DNA from: Microbacterium sp. SORGH_AS_0888
GTDB taxonomy: Bacteria; Actinomycetota; Actinomycetes; Actinomycetales; Microbacteriaceae
Length of the DNA: 64,000 nucleotides
Direction: 5' to 3'
NCBI RefSeq assembly: GCF_030818905.1
Contig: NZ_JAUTAZ010000001.1
Location: 1,550,001-1,614,000 of the forward strand
The position numbers and the translations under genes are program-made. Shown here in pieces: positions 19,583 to 27,368 of the stretch. Each line of letters begins with the position of its first letter. Within the stretch, counting starts at the first letter, position 1. The notes below the pieces were generated by a model. It searched no databases, was not told the DNA's origin, and saw only the letters and a list, made by a program, of their open reading frames with translations.

Positions 19583-20343
19583 TGCCCGTCTGGCTGCGCG
19601 CGCTCGCCCCGATCGTCTTCGGGATCGCGGCGATCGTCGTGTGGGAGGTGCTCGTCATCGCCCTCGGGATCAAGCCGTTCGTGCTGCCGGCGCCGAGCGA
19701 GATCTGGTCGCAGTTCGTGGCGCGCTTCCCCACGATCGTGCAGAGCGCGGGGATCACGGGCCTCAACGCGCTGCTGGGGCTGGTCCTCGGGGTCGTGCTC
19801 GCGATCCTGGCCGCCGTGATCGCGGCCCTGCTGGACGCCGTCGACGAGCTCACCCAGCCGCTCGTGACGGCGCTGTCGGTCATCCCGATCGCCGCCCTCG
19901 CCCCCGTGCTCTACACGATGTACGGGGCGGACCAGCAGACCGCACGCGTGATCATCGCGGCACTGGCGGTGTTCGTGCCGGTGTACGTCAACACGCTCCG
20001 CGGACTGCGGCAGGTCCAGCCGGTCCACCGCGACCTCATGCGGGCGAACGCCGCGACCGGGTGGCAGGCCACGCGGACCGTGACGCTGCCGGGCGCCGTG
20101 CCGTATCTGTTCACCGGCATCCGCATCGCCTCGAGCCTCGCGGTGATCTCCGCCCTGATCGCGGAGTACTTCGGCGGCCCCGTCAACGGGCTCGCGACCG
20201 CGATCACCTCCGCGATCTCGTACTCGGCGACATCCCTCGCCTACGCCTTCGTGCTCGGCAGCGTGCTGCTCGGGCTCCTGTTCTTCGTCGTCGCGCTCGG
20301 ACTCGAGCGGCTGGCGACGCGGCACGGCGCACCCGCGTCGTGA
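19582..20343 (+). CDS. ABC importer permease, SsuC/ThiX type (second)
   Basis: Permease of 253 residues with six predicted helices and the conserved loop LMRANAATGWQATRTVTLPGAVPYLFTGI cut here into its EAA-like core (ANAATGWQATRTVTLP). The opening GIAAIVVWEVLVIALGIKPF and the PAPSEIW motif after helix 1 are typical of NitT/TauT permeases (LPAPSEIWSQF). One-base stop/start overlap (TGATG) with the ATPase. Two different permeases in one operon point to a heterodimeric channel. Confidence 0.9.
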   Translation: MPVWLRALAPIVFGIAAIVVWEVLVIALGIKPFVLPAPSEIWSQFVARFPTIVQSAGITGLNALLGLVLGVVLAILAAVIAALLDAVDELTQPLVTALSVIPIAALAPVLYTMYGADQQTARVIIAALAVFVPVYVNTLRGLRQVQPVHRDLMRANAATGWQATRTVTLPGAVPYLFTGIRIASSLAVISALIAEYFGGPVNGLATAITSAISYSATSLAYAFVLGSVLLGLLFFVVALGLERLATRHGAPAS

Positions 20344-20400
20344 TGCACCATGCGGCGTCGCCGCACCCCCGCTGTCCCTGCACCATCCCGATTGCACCAT
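20344..20400 (+). repeat. Three direct copies of TGCACCAT before the substrate-binding protein
   Basis: TGCACCAT occurs at 20344-20351, 20379-20386 and 20393-20400 in the only sizeable gap inside the operon (70 bases). A short CGGCGTCGCCG hairpin lies between copies 1 and 2. It may be a protein site or an RNA element setting the extra expression of the receptor gene. Confidence 0.45.
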
Positions 20401-20413
20401 GAGAGGAAACCCG

Positions 20414-21556
20414 ATGACTCACCGCCGTCGCGCGGCGATCGGACTGGGATCCGTCGCCATCGCCACAGCACTCGTCCTCAGCGGATGCAGCGGCTCGTCC
20501 GCTCCGTCCAGCACCAGCAGTGACGGGCTCACCAAGGTCACACTCCAGCTCCAGTGGGTCGCTCAGGCCCAGTTCGCCGGCTACTACGCGGCCGCCGCGG
20601 AGGGCTACTACAAGGACGAGGGCCTCGACGTCACGATCGTCCCCGCCGGCACCGACACCGTGCCCATCAACGAGGTCGCCAAGGGCAACGCCGACTACGC
20701 GATCTCGTGGGTGCCCAAGGTCCTCGGCTCGATCGAGAAGGGCGTCAACGTCACCGATGTCGCGCAGATCTTCGAGCGCAGCGGCACGACGCAGATCTCG
20801 TTCGCGGACAAGGGCATCACGACGCCCGCGGATCTGAAGGACAAGAAGGTCGGCAGCTGGGGCTACGGCAACCAGTGGGAGCTGTTCGCCGGCATGCAGA
20901 AGGCGGGCATCGACACCGACTCGCAGATCTCGCTCGTGCAGCAGGCCTTCGACATGAAGGGCTTCCTCGCCGGCGACATCGACGCGGCCCAGGCCATGAC
21001 CTACAACGAGTACGCACAGGTGCTCGAGACGATCAACCCCGCCACCGGCAAGCTGTACCAGCCGAGCGACCTGAACGTCATCAACTGGAACGACTACGGC
21101 ACGGCCATGCTGCAGGACGCCATCTGGGCCGACGCCGACAAGCTGAAGGACCCGACGTTCCAGGACACGACGGTCAAGTTCATCAAGGCCTCGATCAAGG
21201 GCTGGGTGTACGCGCGCGACCACGCACAGGACGCGGCCGACATCGTGACGAAGGCGGGCTCCACGCTCGGCACGAGCCACCAGCTGTGGATGACCAACGA
21301 GGTCAACAAGCTCATCTGGCCCTCGACGGAGGGCATCGGCATGGTCCGCAGCTCGCTCTGGGACCAGACGGTGAGCATCGCGGAAGGCACGAAGGACAAC
21401 ACCGGGGCCACGATCATCACGAAGGCCCCGCCGTCGACCGCGTACGACAACACCTACGTCACCAAGGCGCTCGATGAGCTCAAGTCGGAGGGCGTGGACG
21501 TCATGGGAACCGGCTTCACACCGCTGACGGTCACCCTGAACGAGGGCGGCAACTGA
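20414..21556 (+). CDS. ABC importer substrate-binding lipoprotein, NMT1/THI5-like
   Basis: Lipid-anchored receptor of 380 residues. The signal peptide MTHRRRAAIGLGSVAIATA ends at a lipobox LSGC, so the mature protein starts at Cys about 27. The NMT1-like fold begins with VTLQLQWVAQAQFAGYYAAA, and EGLDVTIVPAG and GNADYAISW follow the pattern of ThiY and hydroxymethylpyrimidine- or sulfonate-binding proteins. GAGAGGA precedes the ATG at 20414; an upstream in-frame ATG at 20399 is less likely. ThiY-like receptors bind pyrimidine precursors, and with the dihydropyrimidinase gene in the operon a pyrimidine or hydantoin-type ligand is the best guess. A strong terminator follows. Confidence 0.9.
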   Translation: MTHRRRAAIGLGSVAIATALVLSGCSGSSAPSSTSSDGLTKVTLQLQWVAQAQFAGYYAAAAEGYYKDEGLDVTIVPAGTDTVPINEVAKGNADYAISWVPKVLGSIEKGVNVTDVAQIFERSGTTQISFADKGITTPADLKDKKVGSWGYGNQWELFAGMQKAGIDTDSQISLVQQAFDMKGFLAGDIDAAQAMTYNEYAQVLETINPATGKLYQPSDLNVINWNDYGTAMLQDAIWADADKLKDPTFQDTTVKFIKASIKGWVYARDHAQDAADIVTKAGSTLGTSHQLWMTNEVNKLIWPSTEGIGMVRSSLWDQTVSIAEGTKDNTGATIITKAPPSTAYDNTYVTKALDELKSEGVDVMGTGFTPLTVTLNEGGN

Positions 21557-21561
21557 CGCGG

Positions 21562-21592
21562 GAGCCCGGGGTCCGTCGCGGACCCCGGGCTC
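21562..21592 (+). terminator. Terminator hairpin after the pyrimidine-type operon
   Basis: GAGCCCGGGGTCCG (21562-21575) pairs perfectly with its complement (21579-21592) across a 3-base loop, 6 bases after the stop. It lacks a clear U-tract, as is common in actinobacteria. Confidence 0.8.
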
Positions 21593-21605
21593 TCCGTCCT
21601 ATCCA

Positions 21606-21644
21606 CCCCGCGCGAGCGCGCCGCACGACGGCGCTCGCGCGGGG
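21606..21644. terminator. Second hairpin between convergent genes
   Basis: CCCCGCGCGAGCGC (21606-21619) and its exact complement (21631-21644) form a 14-base stem with an 11-base loop. It probably ends the minus-strand lrp transcript (stop at 21662) and backs up the first hairpin. Confidence 0.7.
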
Positions 21645-21661
21645 TGTGCTCGTCCTGGCGG

Positions 21662-22132
21662 TCAGCCGGCCGCGGGCAGCGGCGGGCGGTGCTCGTAGAA
21701 CGTCTGCAGCACCACGGTCGTCCGCGTCGAGACGGCGGCCGCCTGCCGGATGTCGCGGAGCAGCCCCTCCAGCGCCTTCGGGCTCGCGACCCGCACGAAG
21801 AGCACGTAGCTCGCCGAGCCCGCGACCGAGTGACACGCCTCGATCGCATCGAGGTGCGCGAGCCGCTCGGGCGCGTCGTCGGGCTGCGCGGAGTCGAGCG
21901 GGGTGATCTCGACGAGGGCGGCGAGCGGGCGGCCGACCGCATCCGGGTCGATGACGGCCCGATAGCCCGCGATCACGCCCCGCGCCTCGAGCTTGCGCAG
22001 CCGCGCCTGGACCGCCGAGACCGAGAGGCCGACGGCCGCGCCGAGCTCCTGCAGCGTCGCGCGCGCGTCACGGGAGACCGTGCCGAGGAGCGCGCGATCG
22101 ATGTCGTCGAGGACAGGTGCGGATGCGGTCAC
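21662..22132 (-). CDS. Lrp/AsnC-family transcriptional regulator
   Basis: A 156-residue feast/famine regulator. The N-terminal HTH reads LDDIDRALLGTVSRDARATL then LGAAVGLSVSAVQARLRKLE, followed by the strand GVIAGYRAVIDPDAVG and a RAM ligand domain (ACHSVAGSASYVLFVRV). GTG at 22132 is chosen: a CAGAAT hexamer sits six bases upstream and a palindrome sits just beyond it. An ATG at 22162 would add ten residues and cover both. It is divergent from the DUF6421 gene at 22227, which is its likeliest target besides itself. The effector is probably an amino acid, which is not shown by the sequence. Confidence 0.88.
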   Translation of the reverse strand: MTASAPVLDDIDRALLGTVSRDARATLQELGAAVGLSVSAVQARLRKLEARGVIAGYRAVIDPDAVGRPLAALVEITPLDSAQPDDAPERLAHLDAIEACHSVAGSASYVLFVRVASPKALEGLLRDIRQAAAVSTRTTVVLQTFYEHRPPLPAAG

Positions 22133-22138
22133 TCGCTC

Positions 22139-22157
22139 ATTCTGCCGGAAACTTTCC
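22139..22157 (-). promoter_or_regulatory. Candidate Lrp operator and -10 element
   Basis: GGAAACTTTCC (22147-22157) is a perfect 11-base palindrome directly upstream of CAGAAT (minus strand, 22144-22139), which is six bases before the lrp GTG. A site here would block the lrp promoter and could also affect the divergent DUF6421 gene. Confidence 0.45.
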
Positions 22158-22226
22158 TGCATTCTCGACGTTCTCTCACAGATCGATGCGCTTTTGGGGA
22201 GACTGACGCCGACGAACGGAGGACCC

Positions 22227-23669
22227 ATGACGACCCTGCTGCCCCTCGAGACGCCCGCGGCGACCGATCCCGCCTGGCTCACCCTCAAGGCGGAGGTCAC
22301 CGCCTTCCAACAGCTGCAGGCCTCCGACGGATCCGTGCCGGAGGCCACGGACCGCGCGCGTGCGCACCTGGACACGATCATCGGCGCGGTGGCCGAGCTC
22401 TCGCCACGCTTCCCTCACGACCGCGCCTACCTCGATGCGGTCGTCGCGGACCTCGAGCGCTGGCGCGACGGCGGCCTCGGCATCCCGGACTTCCACGACG
22501 CGCTCGCGGCGTTCCGGCCCGAACGGAGCCGCATCGACGGTCTCATGCACCTGGTCGTCTTCCCCATGTACACGCAGAACGGGTCGCGGGATCGGCACCT
22601 GGAAGCCGTGCTCACCGAGGTCATCTGGCCGGAGGAGATCGAGCGGCTGGAGGCCGACTACGCGAACCCGCAGTTCGTCTCGCTGCGGCTGATCGACTTC
22701 ACGCCGGGCTACGACAGCGACTCGGCCGTGCTCTTCCCCGAGACCGTCTCGGTGCGGGAGGCTCCCGCCTTCACCTGGGGTGCGATCTTCCAGGATCGCG
22801 AGGCGGCGCGCTATCGCCGCGTCGTGCGCGCCGCCGCCGAGGCCACCGGGCTGGAGCTGCCCGAGCGCACTCGCCGCATGCTGGACGACGCCTCGCTCGC
22901 GGAAGGCGCGTTCGTCATGTGGGACCTCATCCACGACCGCAGCCACATGCGCGGCGACCTGCCGTTCGACCCCTTCATGATCAAGCAGCGCATGCCCTAC
23001 TTCCTCTACGCGCTGGAGGAGCTGCGCTGCGACCTCACGGCCTATCGCGAGTGCGTCGCGATCGAGCGGCGTCTGCGTGCCCGCCCCGACGCAGGGGATG
23101 CGGCCGACGCCGCCCTGCTCGAGGGTGCCGGTCTCGTGCAGGACGCCGTCCTCTTCGACCGGATCTTCCGGTTCGCGCTGACGGGTCCGCGCGTGCGCAA
23201 CTACGACGGGCTGGGCGGGCAGCTGCTGTTCTCCTGGCTGCACCGCGGCGGGGTGCTGCACTGGACCGACTCACGGCTCCGGCTGGACTGGGATGCGGTC
23301 CCCGCCGCCGTGATGGCGCTCGGCGAGGCGATCGACCGGCTGTACTGGGAGTCGATCGACCGGCCCAAGACCGCGCACTGGCTCGCCGCCTACGAGCTGG
23401 TGCGGAGCGTCGTGACGCCGCATCCCGCCTCACGATGGGCGCAGGGCCTCCCCGACGAGGTCTTGGCGGGTCCGCCCTCGGGGTACACCGATGCCGTGCT
23501 CGACGACGAGTTCCCGCTCTCGATGTTCCACGAGGCGCTCGATCGGACGCTGCGCCCGGTGATCGCCTCGACCCGTGGCATCCGCGCCGCCCCCACGGCG
23601 CAGGCTCTCCCGGGGCTCGCTCCCACCGCTCTGACGCCGTCGTCCCGCAATGGCGCCACGGATTCCTAG
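22227..23669 (+). CDS. DUF6421-family protein
   Basis: A 480-residue cytoplasmic protein that I recognise as DUF6421, a mostly actinobacterial family of unknown function. Conserved-looking blocks are HLVVFPMYTQNGSRDRHLEA, RLIDFTPGYDSDSAVLFPE, AFTWGAIFQDREAARYRRV and MWDLIHDRSHMRGDLPFDPF; the last has closely spaced His, Asp and Arg residues that could bind metal or substrate. There is no signal peptide or membrane segment. CGGAGGA precedes the ATG. It is divergent from an Lrp regulator, which suggests amino-acid-linked control. About 50 C-terminal residues are low-complexity Ala/Pro/Thr. Confidence 0.8.
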   Translation: MTTLLPLETPAATDPAWLTLKAEVTAFQQLQASDGSVPEATDRARAHLDTIIGAVAELSPRFPHDRAYLDAVVADLERWRDGGLGIPDFHDALAAFRPERSRIDGLMHLVVFPMYTQNGSRDRHLEAVLTEVIWPEEIERLEADYANPQFVSLRLIDFTPGYDSDSAVLFPETVSVREAPAFTWGAIFQDREAARYRRVVRAAAEATGLELPERTRRMLDDASLAEGAFVMWDLIHDRSHMRGDLPFDPFMIKQRMPYFLYALEELRCDLTAYRECVAIERRLRARPDAGDAADAALLEGAGLVQDAVLFDRIFRFALTGPRVRNYDGLGGQLLFSWLHRGGVLHWTDSRLRLDWDAVPAAVMALGEAIDRLYWESIDRPKTAHWLAAYELVRSVVTPHPASRWAQGLPDEVLAGPPSGYTDAVLDDEFPLSMFHEALDRTLRPVIASTRGIRAAPTAQALPGLAPTALTPSSRNGATDS

Positions 23670-23769
23670 CGCCCCTGCGGAACGAGAGCGGGATCCCGGC
23701 TCAGGGGTGGCGACGGGCGCCGTGTCGAGGCGCCGCGGCGCGGGGGGATCGCGGCGCGGGAGGCCGCAG

Positions 23770-25455
23770 CTAGTCCGCGAGCGGGGGCTCGGCGGCCGCA
23801 GACGCGGGGGTTGCGGCTTCGGCAGTGCCCGCGCGATCGGCGCCCTCGCCGGCACCCGCCGCACGGGCACCGGCCCCGACCCCCGCGCGAGAGGCGCCGG
23901 CACCCGCCGCATCGGCGCCGGCGGCGGCGCCCGCCCCGAACGCGCGGCCGACGGCCTGCCCCTGGATGAGGGCGGCGAGGTCGAGGCCCGTCGCCGCGCT
24001 CACCGAGTCGAAGACCGAGCGCAGCGCGCGGGCGTTGTCCGCACCGACGAACTCGCTCGGCGAGGCGCCCGCCTCGCCCGCACCGCCCACGATCGACACA
24101 CTGCCGATCGTGCCGTACCCCTTGGCGAACTCGGCCATGAGCGCCGGCAGCGCGTCCAACGCCCGCTGGGCCAGCAGTGCGTCGCGATTGGACGCGATCG
24201 CCTCGGCCTCCGCCTCGATCGCGGCGGCGCGCGCCTCGCCCTCTGCGCGGATGGCCTCGGCCTCGGCCTGCGCCGTGAGCCGGCGGGCCTGCGCCTCCGC
24301 CTCGGCGCGCGACCGCAGCGCGTTGGCCTCACCGCTCGCACGGGCCTCGGCGGCGGCCGCCTCACCCGCGGCGCGAGCGCGGTCGGCCTCGGCCTCCTGC
24401 TCGGCGATGCGGGTGCGCGCCTCCGCCTGCTTGACCTGCTCGATCGCGGCCGCCTCGGCCGCGCGCTCGCGGGTGTAGAGATCGGCCTGCGCGCGCGTCT
24501 CGGCCTCGTACCGCTGGGCGTCGGCGACGCGCTTGACGTCGGCGTCCAGCTGCGCCTGCCGGTTCTCCGCCTGCTGCTGCAGGACCGCCTGCTCGGCCTG
24601 CGCACGAGCCAGCTGCTCGGCCTGCTCGGCCTCGGCGCGCGCACGGCCGACCTCGGCGTCGGCGTTGGCCGTGTTGCGATCGAGAGCGGTCTGCTCGATC
24701 AGGTTCGCCTCGTTGTTGGAGATGTTCTTCTGGTTGATCGCGCGGTCGGCGTTGGTCTGGGCGATCTCGGCGGCCTGCCGCTTGGCCTGGATCTCGGGCG
24801 CACCGAGCGACTTGATGTAGCCGACCTGGTCGGTGATGCCCTTGATCTGGAACGAGTCGAGGATGAGGCCCTGCTCGCTGAGCTCGCTGGAGACATCCGC
24901 CGCGATCTGGTCCGAGAACTTCTTGCGCTCGCGCATGAGCTCGACGACCGAGAGCGTCGCCACGATGCCGCGCAGCGCACCCTCGAGCTGCTCGGTCGTG
25001 AAGTGCTCGATGGCCGCGTCCTGCGAGGCGAAGCGCTCCGCCGCACGGCGCACGAGGGCCGGATCGGAGCCGATCTTGACGATCGCGACCCCGTCGACGT
25101 TCAGCGTCACGTTGTCGAACGACTGCGCCTCGGCGTTCAGCGAGACCTGACGCGAGCGCAGCGAGATGATCTCGTGGCGCTGCGTGATGGGGTTCACGAG
25201 CGACTTGCCGTTGACGATGACCGTCACCGGCGACTCGTCCGTCTCGGAGGCCGAGACGGGGGCGCCATCGGGTCCGACCGTCACGATCTCGCGGCGGACG
25301 CGCTGCTTGCGACCCGAGATCACGAGCGCCTCATCGGCGCGGGCGACCTTGATCCAGCTGCGCGCGAACAGCAGGACGATCAGCAGGATGACGACGACGG
25401 CGACGACTCCGACGCCCACCAGCAACAGGATGCCGGCAACGGCAGCGAACTCCAC
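23770..25455 (-). CDS. Flotillin-like SPFH-domain membrane protein
   Basis: A 561-residue flotillin/YqiK-type protein. One N-terminal helix (about 8-33, rich in Val/Ile/Leu) anchors it. The SPFH domain follows (about 35-250, SWIKVARADEALVISGR onward), then a very long coiled coil (about 250-440) rich in Glu-Ala repeats such as AEAEAQARRLTAQAEAEA. The tail is a Gly/Ala-rich flexible end. Flotillins scaffold membrane microdomains and affect secretion and signalling. GTG at 25455 (VEFAAVAG) is chosen because GAGGGAGG lies upstream; an earlier start would add residues that look random. No NfeD partner, which often accompanies flotillin genes, is adjacent. Confidence 0.9.
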   Translation of the reverse strand: MEFAAVAGILLLVGVGVVAVVVILLIVLLFARSWIKVARADEALVISGRKQRVRREIVTVGPDGAPVSASETDESPVTVIVNGKSLVNPITQRHEIISLRSRQVSLNAEAQSFDNVTLNVDGVAIVKIGSDPALVRRAAERFASQDAAIEHFTTEQLEGALRGIVATLSVVELMRERKKFSDQIAADVSSELSEQGLILDSFQIKGITDQVGYIKSLGAPEIQAKRQAAEIAQTNADRAINQKNISNNEANLIEQTALDRNTANADAEVGRARAEAEQAEQLARAQAEQAVLQQQAENRQAQLDADVKRVADAQRYEAETRAQADLYTRERAAEAAAIEQVKQAEARTRIAEQEAEADRARAAGEAAAAEARASGEANALRSRAEAEAQARRLTAQAEAEAIRAEGEARAAAIEAEAEAIASNRDALLAQRALDALPALMAEFAKGYGTIGSVSIVGGAGEAGASPSEFVGADNARALRSVFDSVSAATGLDLAALIQGQAVGRAFGAGAAAGADAAGAGASRAGVGAGARAAGAGEGADRAGTAEAATPASAAAEPPLAD

Positions 25456-25566
25456 GTGATCCTCCCTCACTCGGGGACGGCCCCCAGCCTCGACTATGCC
25501 AGAGAGGCGCCGACGGCCTCCGAGGTCATCCACAGGCAGCCACGACCGGCCCGCTGACGCGACACG

Positions 25567-25572
25567 TAGATT
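25567..25572 (+). promoter_or_regulatory. -10 element TAGATT before threonine aldolase
   Basis: TAGATT ends eight bases before the GTG at 25581, giving a leaderless or nearly leaderless mRNA. No ribosome site is seen. Confidence 0.5.
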
Positions 25573-25580
25573 GGAACACC

Positions 25581-26651
25581 GTGACCTCTCTCCACGACAC
25601 CGCTTCCCGGGGCTTCGCGTCCGACAACTACTCCGGCGTGCATCCCGAAGTGCTGGCCGCGCTCGCCGACGCGGCCGGCGGTCACCAGCCGGCCTACGGC
25701 GGCGACGTCTACACCCAGCGGCTGCAGGAGGTGTTCGCCGAGCACTTCGGCCGGCCGGTCACGGCCTGGCCCGTCTTCAACGGCACGGGCGCGAACGTCG
25801 TGGGGCTGCTCTCGATGCTGCCGCGGTGGGGTGCCGTGATCTGCGCCGCGACCGCACACATCCACACCGACGAGGGCGGCGCACCCGAGAAGGCCGGCGG
25901 GATCAAGCTGCTGCCGGTCTCCACCCCGGACGGCAAGCTGACCCCCGAGCTCATCGCGACGGAGGCATGGGGCCACGGCGACGAGCACCGCGCGCAGCCC
26001 GCCGTCGTCGCGCTGACCCAGTCCAGCGAGCTCGGCACGGTGTACACGCCGGAGGAGCTGCGGGCGATCGCCGACCACGCGCACGCGCAGGGGATGCGCG
26101 TCTACATGGACGGCGCGCGGCTGGCCAACGCCGCGGCATCCCTCGACCTCCCCCTGCGCGCCTTCACGAGCGATGCGGGCATCGACGTCGTGGGCGTGGG
26201 CGGCACGAAGAACGGCGCCCTGGGCGCGGAGGCGATCGTCGTGCTGGACCCCGAGGCCGCCGACGGGCTCGTGTACCTGCGCAAGCATCAGATGCAGCTC
26301 GCCTCGAAGATGCGCTTCGTCTCGGCGCAGCTGCTCGCGCTGTTCGAGGGCGACCTCTGGCTGCGCTCGGCCCGGCACGCCAACGCGATGGCGGGCAGGC
26401 TGCGCGCGGGGATCGAGCGGGGCCTGGACGACGGCACGATCCGCCGCGTCGCGTTCACCCAGCAGACGCAGGCCAACGCCGTCTTCGCCACGCTGCCGGC
26501 CGGCGTCGCGGACCGTCTGCGCGAGCGGTTCCGCTTCTACGACTGGGATGCCGCGACCGGCGAGGTGCGCTGGGTCTGCGGCTTCGACACGACCCAGGAC
26601 GACATCGACGCGTTCGTCGCGGTGATCGCGGAGCACACGAGCGGGCTCTGA
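25581..26651 (+). CDS. Threonine aldolase / beta-eliminating lyase family enzyme
   Basis: PLP enzyme of 356 residues, probably a low-specificity threonine aldolase that cleaves L-threonine or allo-threonine to glycine and acetaldehyde. The start FASDNYSGVHPEVLAAL is typical of the family. The acidic cofactor residue lies in MRVYMDGARLANAAA, and the PLP-binding Lys lies in GGTKNGALGAEA. HIHTDEGGAPE matches the substrate-binding His region. GTG start with a TAGATT element eight bases upstream. It stands alone, divergent from the flotillin-like gene. Fold and cofactor are firm; the exact amino acid is less so, as the family also contains phenylserine aldolases and similar enzymes. Confidence 0.87.
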   Translation: MTSLHDTASRGFASDNYSGVHPEVLAALADAAGGHQPAYGGDVYTQRLQEVFAEHFGRPVTAWPVFNGTGANVVGLLSMLPRWGAVICAATAHIHTDEGGAPEKAGGIKLLPVSTPDGKLTPELIATEAWGHGDEHRAQPAVVALTQSSELGTVYTPEELRAIADHAHAQGMRVYMDGARLANAAASLDLPLRAFTSDAGIDVVGVGGTKNGALGAEAIVVLDPEAADGLVYLRKHQMQLASKMRFVSAQLLALFEGDLWLRSARHANAMAGRLRAGIERGLDDGTIRRVAFTQQTQANAVFATLPAGVADRLRERFRFYDWDAATGEVRWVCGFDTTQDDIDAFVAVIAEHTSGL

Positions 26652-26757
26652 CGCATGCCGGCGCGTCGGGAATTCCCCGCGACGCCGCGCGATTGGGTCT
26701 GCAGGAGCAGTTCATCGGGCGTCCGCTCCGCGCCCTCCCCCGAACGAAAGGCACTCC

Positions 26758-27312
26758 ATGACTCTGCGCGTCGGTTACATCGTCGGCAGCATCTCGTCGA
26801 CCTCGATCAACCGCGCCCTGGCGCGTGCGCTCGAGCGTCTGGCCCCCGCCGCCGGCATCGAGCTGGTCGAGATCCCGATCGCCGGGCTCCCCTTCTACAC
26901 CTCCGACTTCGATGCCGACTACCCCGCAGAGGCGGTCGCGTTCAAGCAGGCCATCGCCGACGTCGACGGCGTCGTCATCGTCACACCCGAGTACAACCGC
27001 TCGGTCCCCGGCGTGCTGAAGAACGCCCTGGATGTCGCGAGCCGCCCGTGGGGCCAGAACTCGTTCGCCGGCAAGCCCACCGCCGTCATCGGCACCTCGG
27101 TGGGCCAGATCGGCACGGCCGTCGCGCAGCAGCACCTGCGCTCGATCCTGTCGTTCCTCGCGTCGCCGGAGCTCTCGCAGCCGGAGGCCTACATCTGGTC
27201 GAAGCCGGGCCTGATCACCGCCGAGGGCGAGGTCACCGACGAGGCGACCGCGCAGTTCCTCACCGACTGGCTGACGGCCGCCGCCGCGCACATCCAGCGC
27301 TACAGCGCCTGA
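26758..27312 (+). CDS. NADPH-dependent FMN reductase (ChrR/SsuE-like)
   Basis: Flavodoxin-fold reductase of 184 residues that would use NAD(P)H to reduce FMN, quinones or chromate-like oxidants. The FMN-phosphate loop is IVGSISSTSINRALARAL, and the family motif TPEYNRSVPGVLKNALD is complete. AAAGG precedes the ATG. It lies 106 bases after the threonine aldolase gene and before a strong hairpin, so it may form a small unit on its own. Length matches the family (about 180). Confidence 0.92.
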   Translation: MTLRVGYIVGSISSTSINRALARALERLAPAAGIELVEIPIAGLPFYTSDFDADYPAEAVAFKQAIADVDGVVIVTPEYNRSVPGVLKNALDVASRPWGQNSFAGKPTAVIGTSVGQIGTAVAQQHLRSILSFLASPELSQPEAYIWSKPGLITAEGEVTDEATAQFLTDWLTAAAAHIQRYSA

Positions 27313-27326
27313 GATCGCCGGTCCGT

Positions 27327-27360
27327 GAGCCGGGCGTGCCCACCGGGGCGTGCCCGGCTC
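27327..27360. terminator. Hairpin between convergent FMN reductase and AlbA_2 genes
   Basis: GAGCCGGGC (27327-27335) and GCCCGGCTC (27352-27360) form a perfect 9-base stem, with further pairing possible in the loop (GTGCCC and GGGGCG). It can end transcription from both sides. Confidence 0.65.
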
Positions 27361-27368
27361 GCGGCGTC

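Noticed and set aside
23672..23707. CCCCTG/CAGGGG pair after the DUF6421 gene as a terminator
   Set aside because: Stem of only six bases with a 24-base loop; too weak to list.
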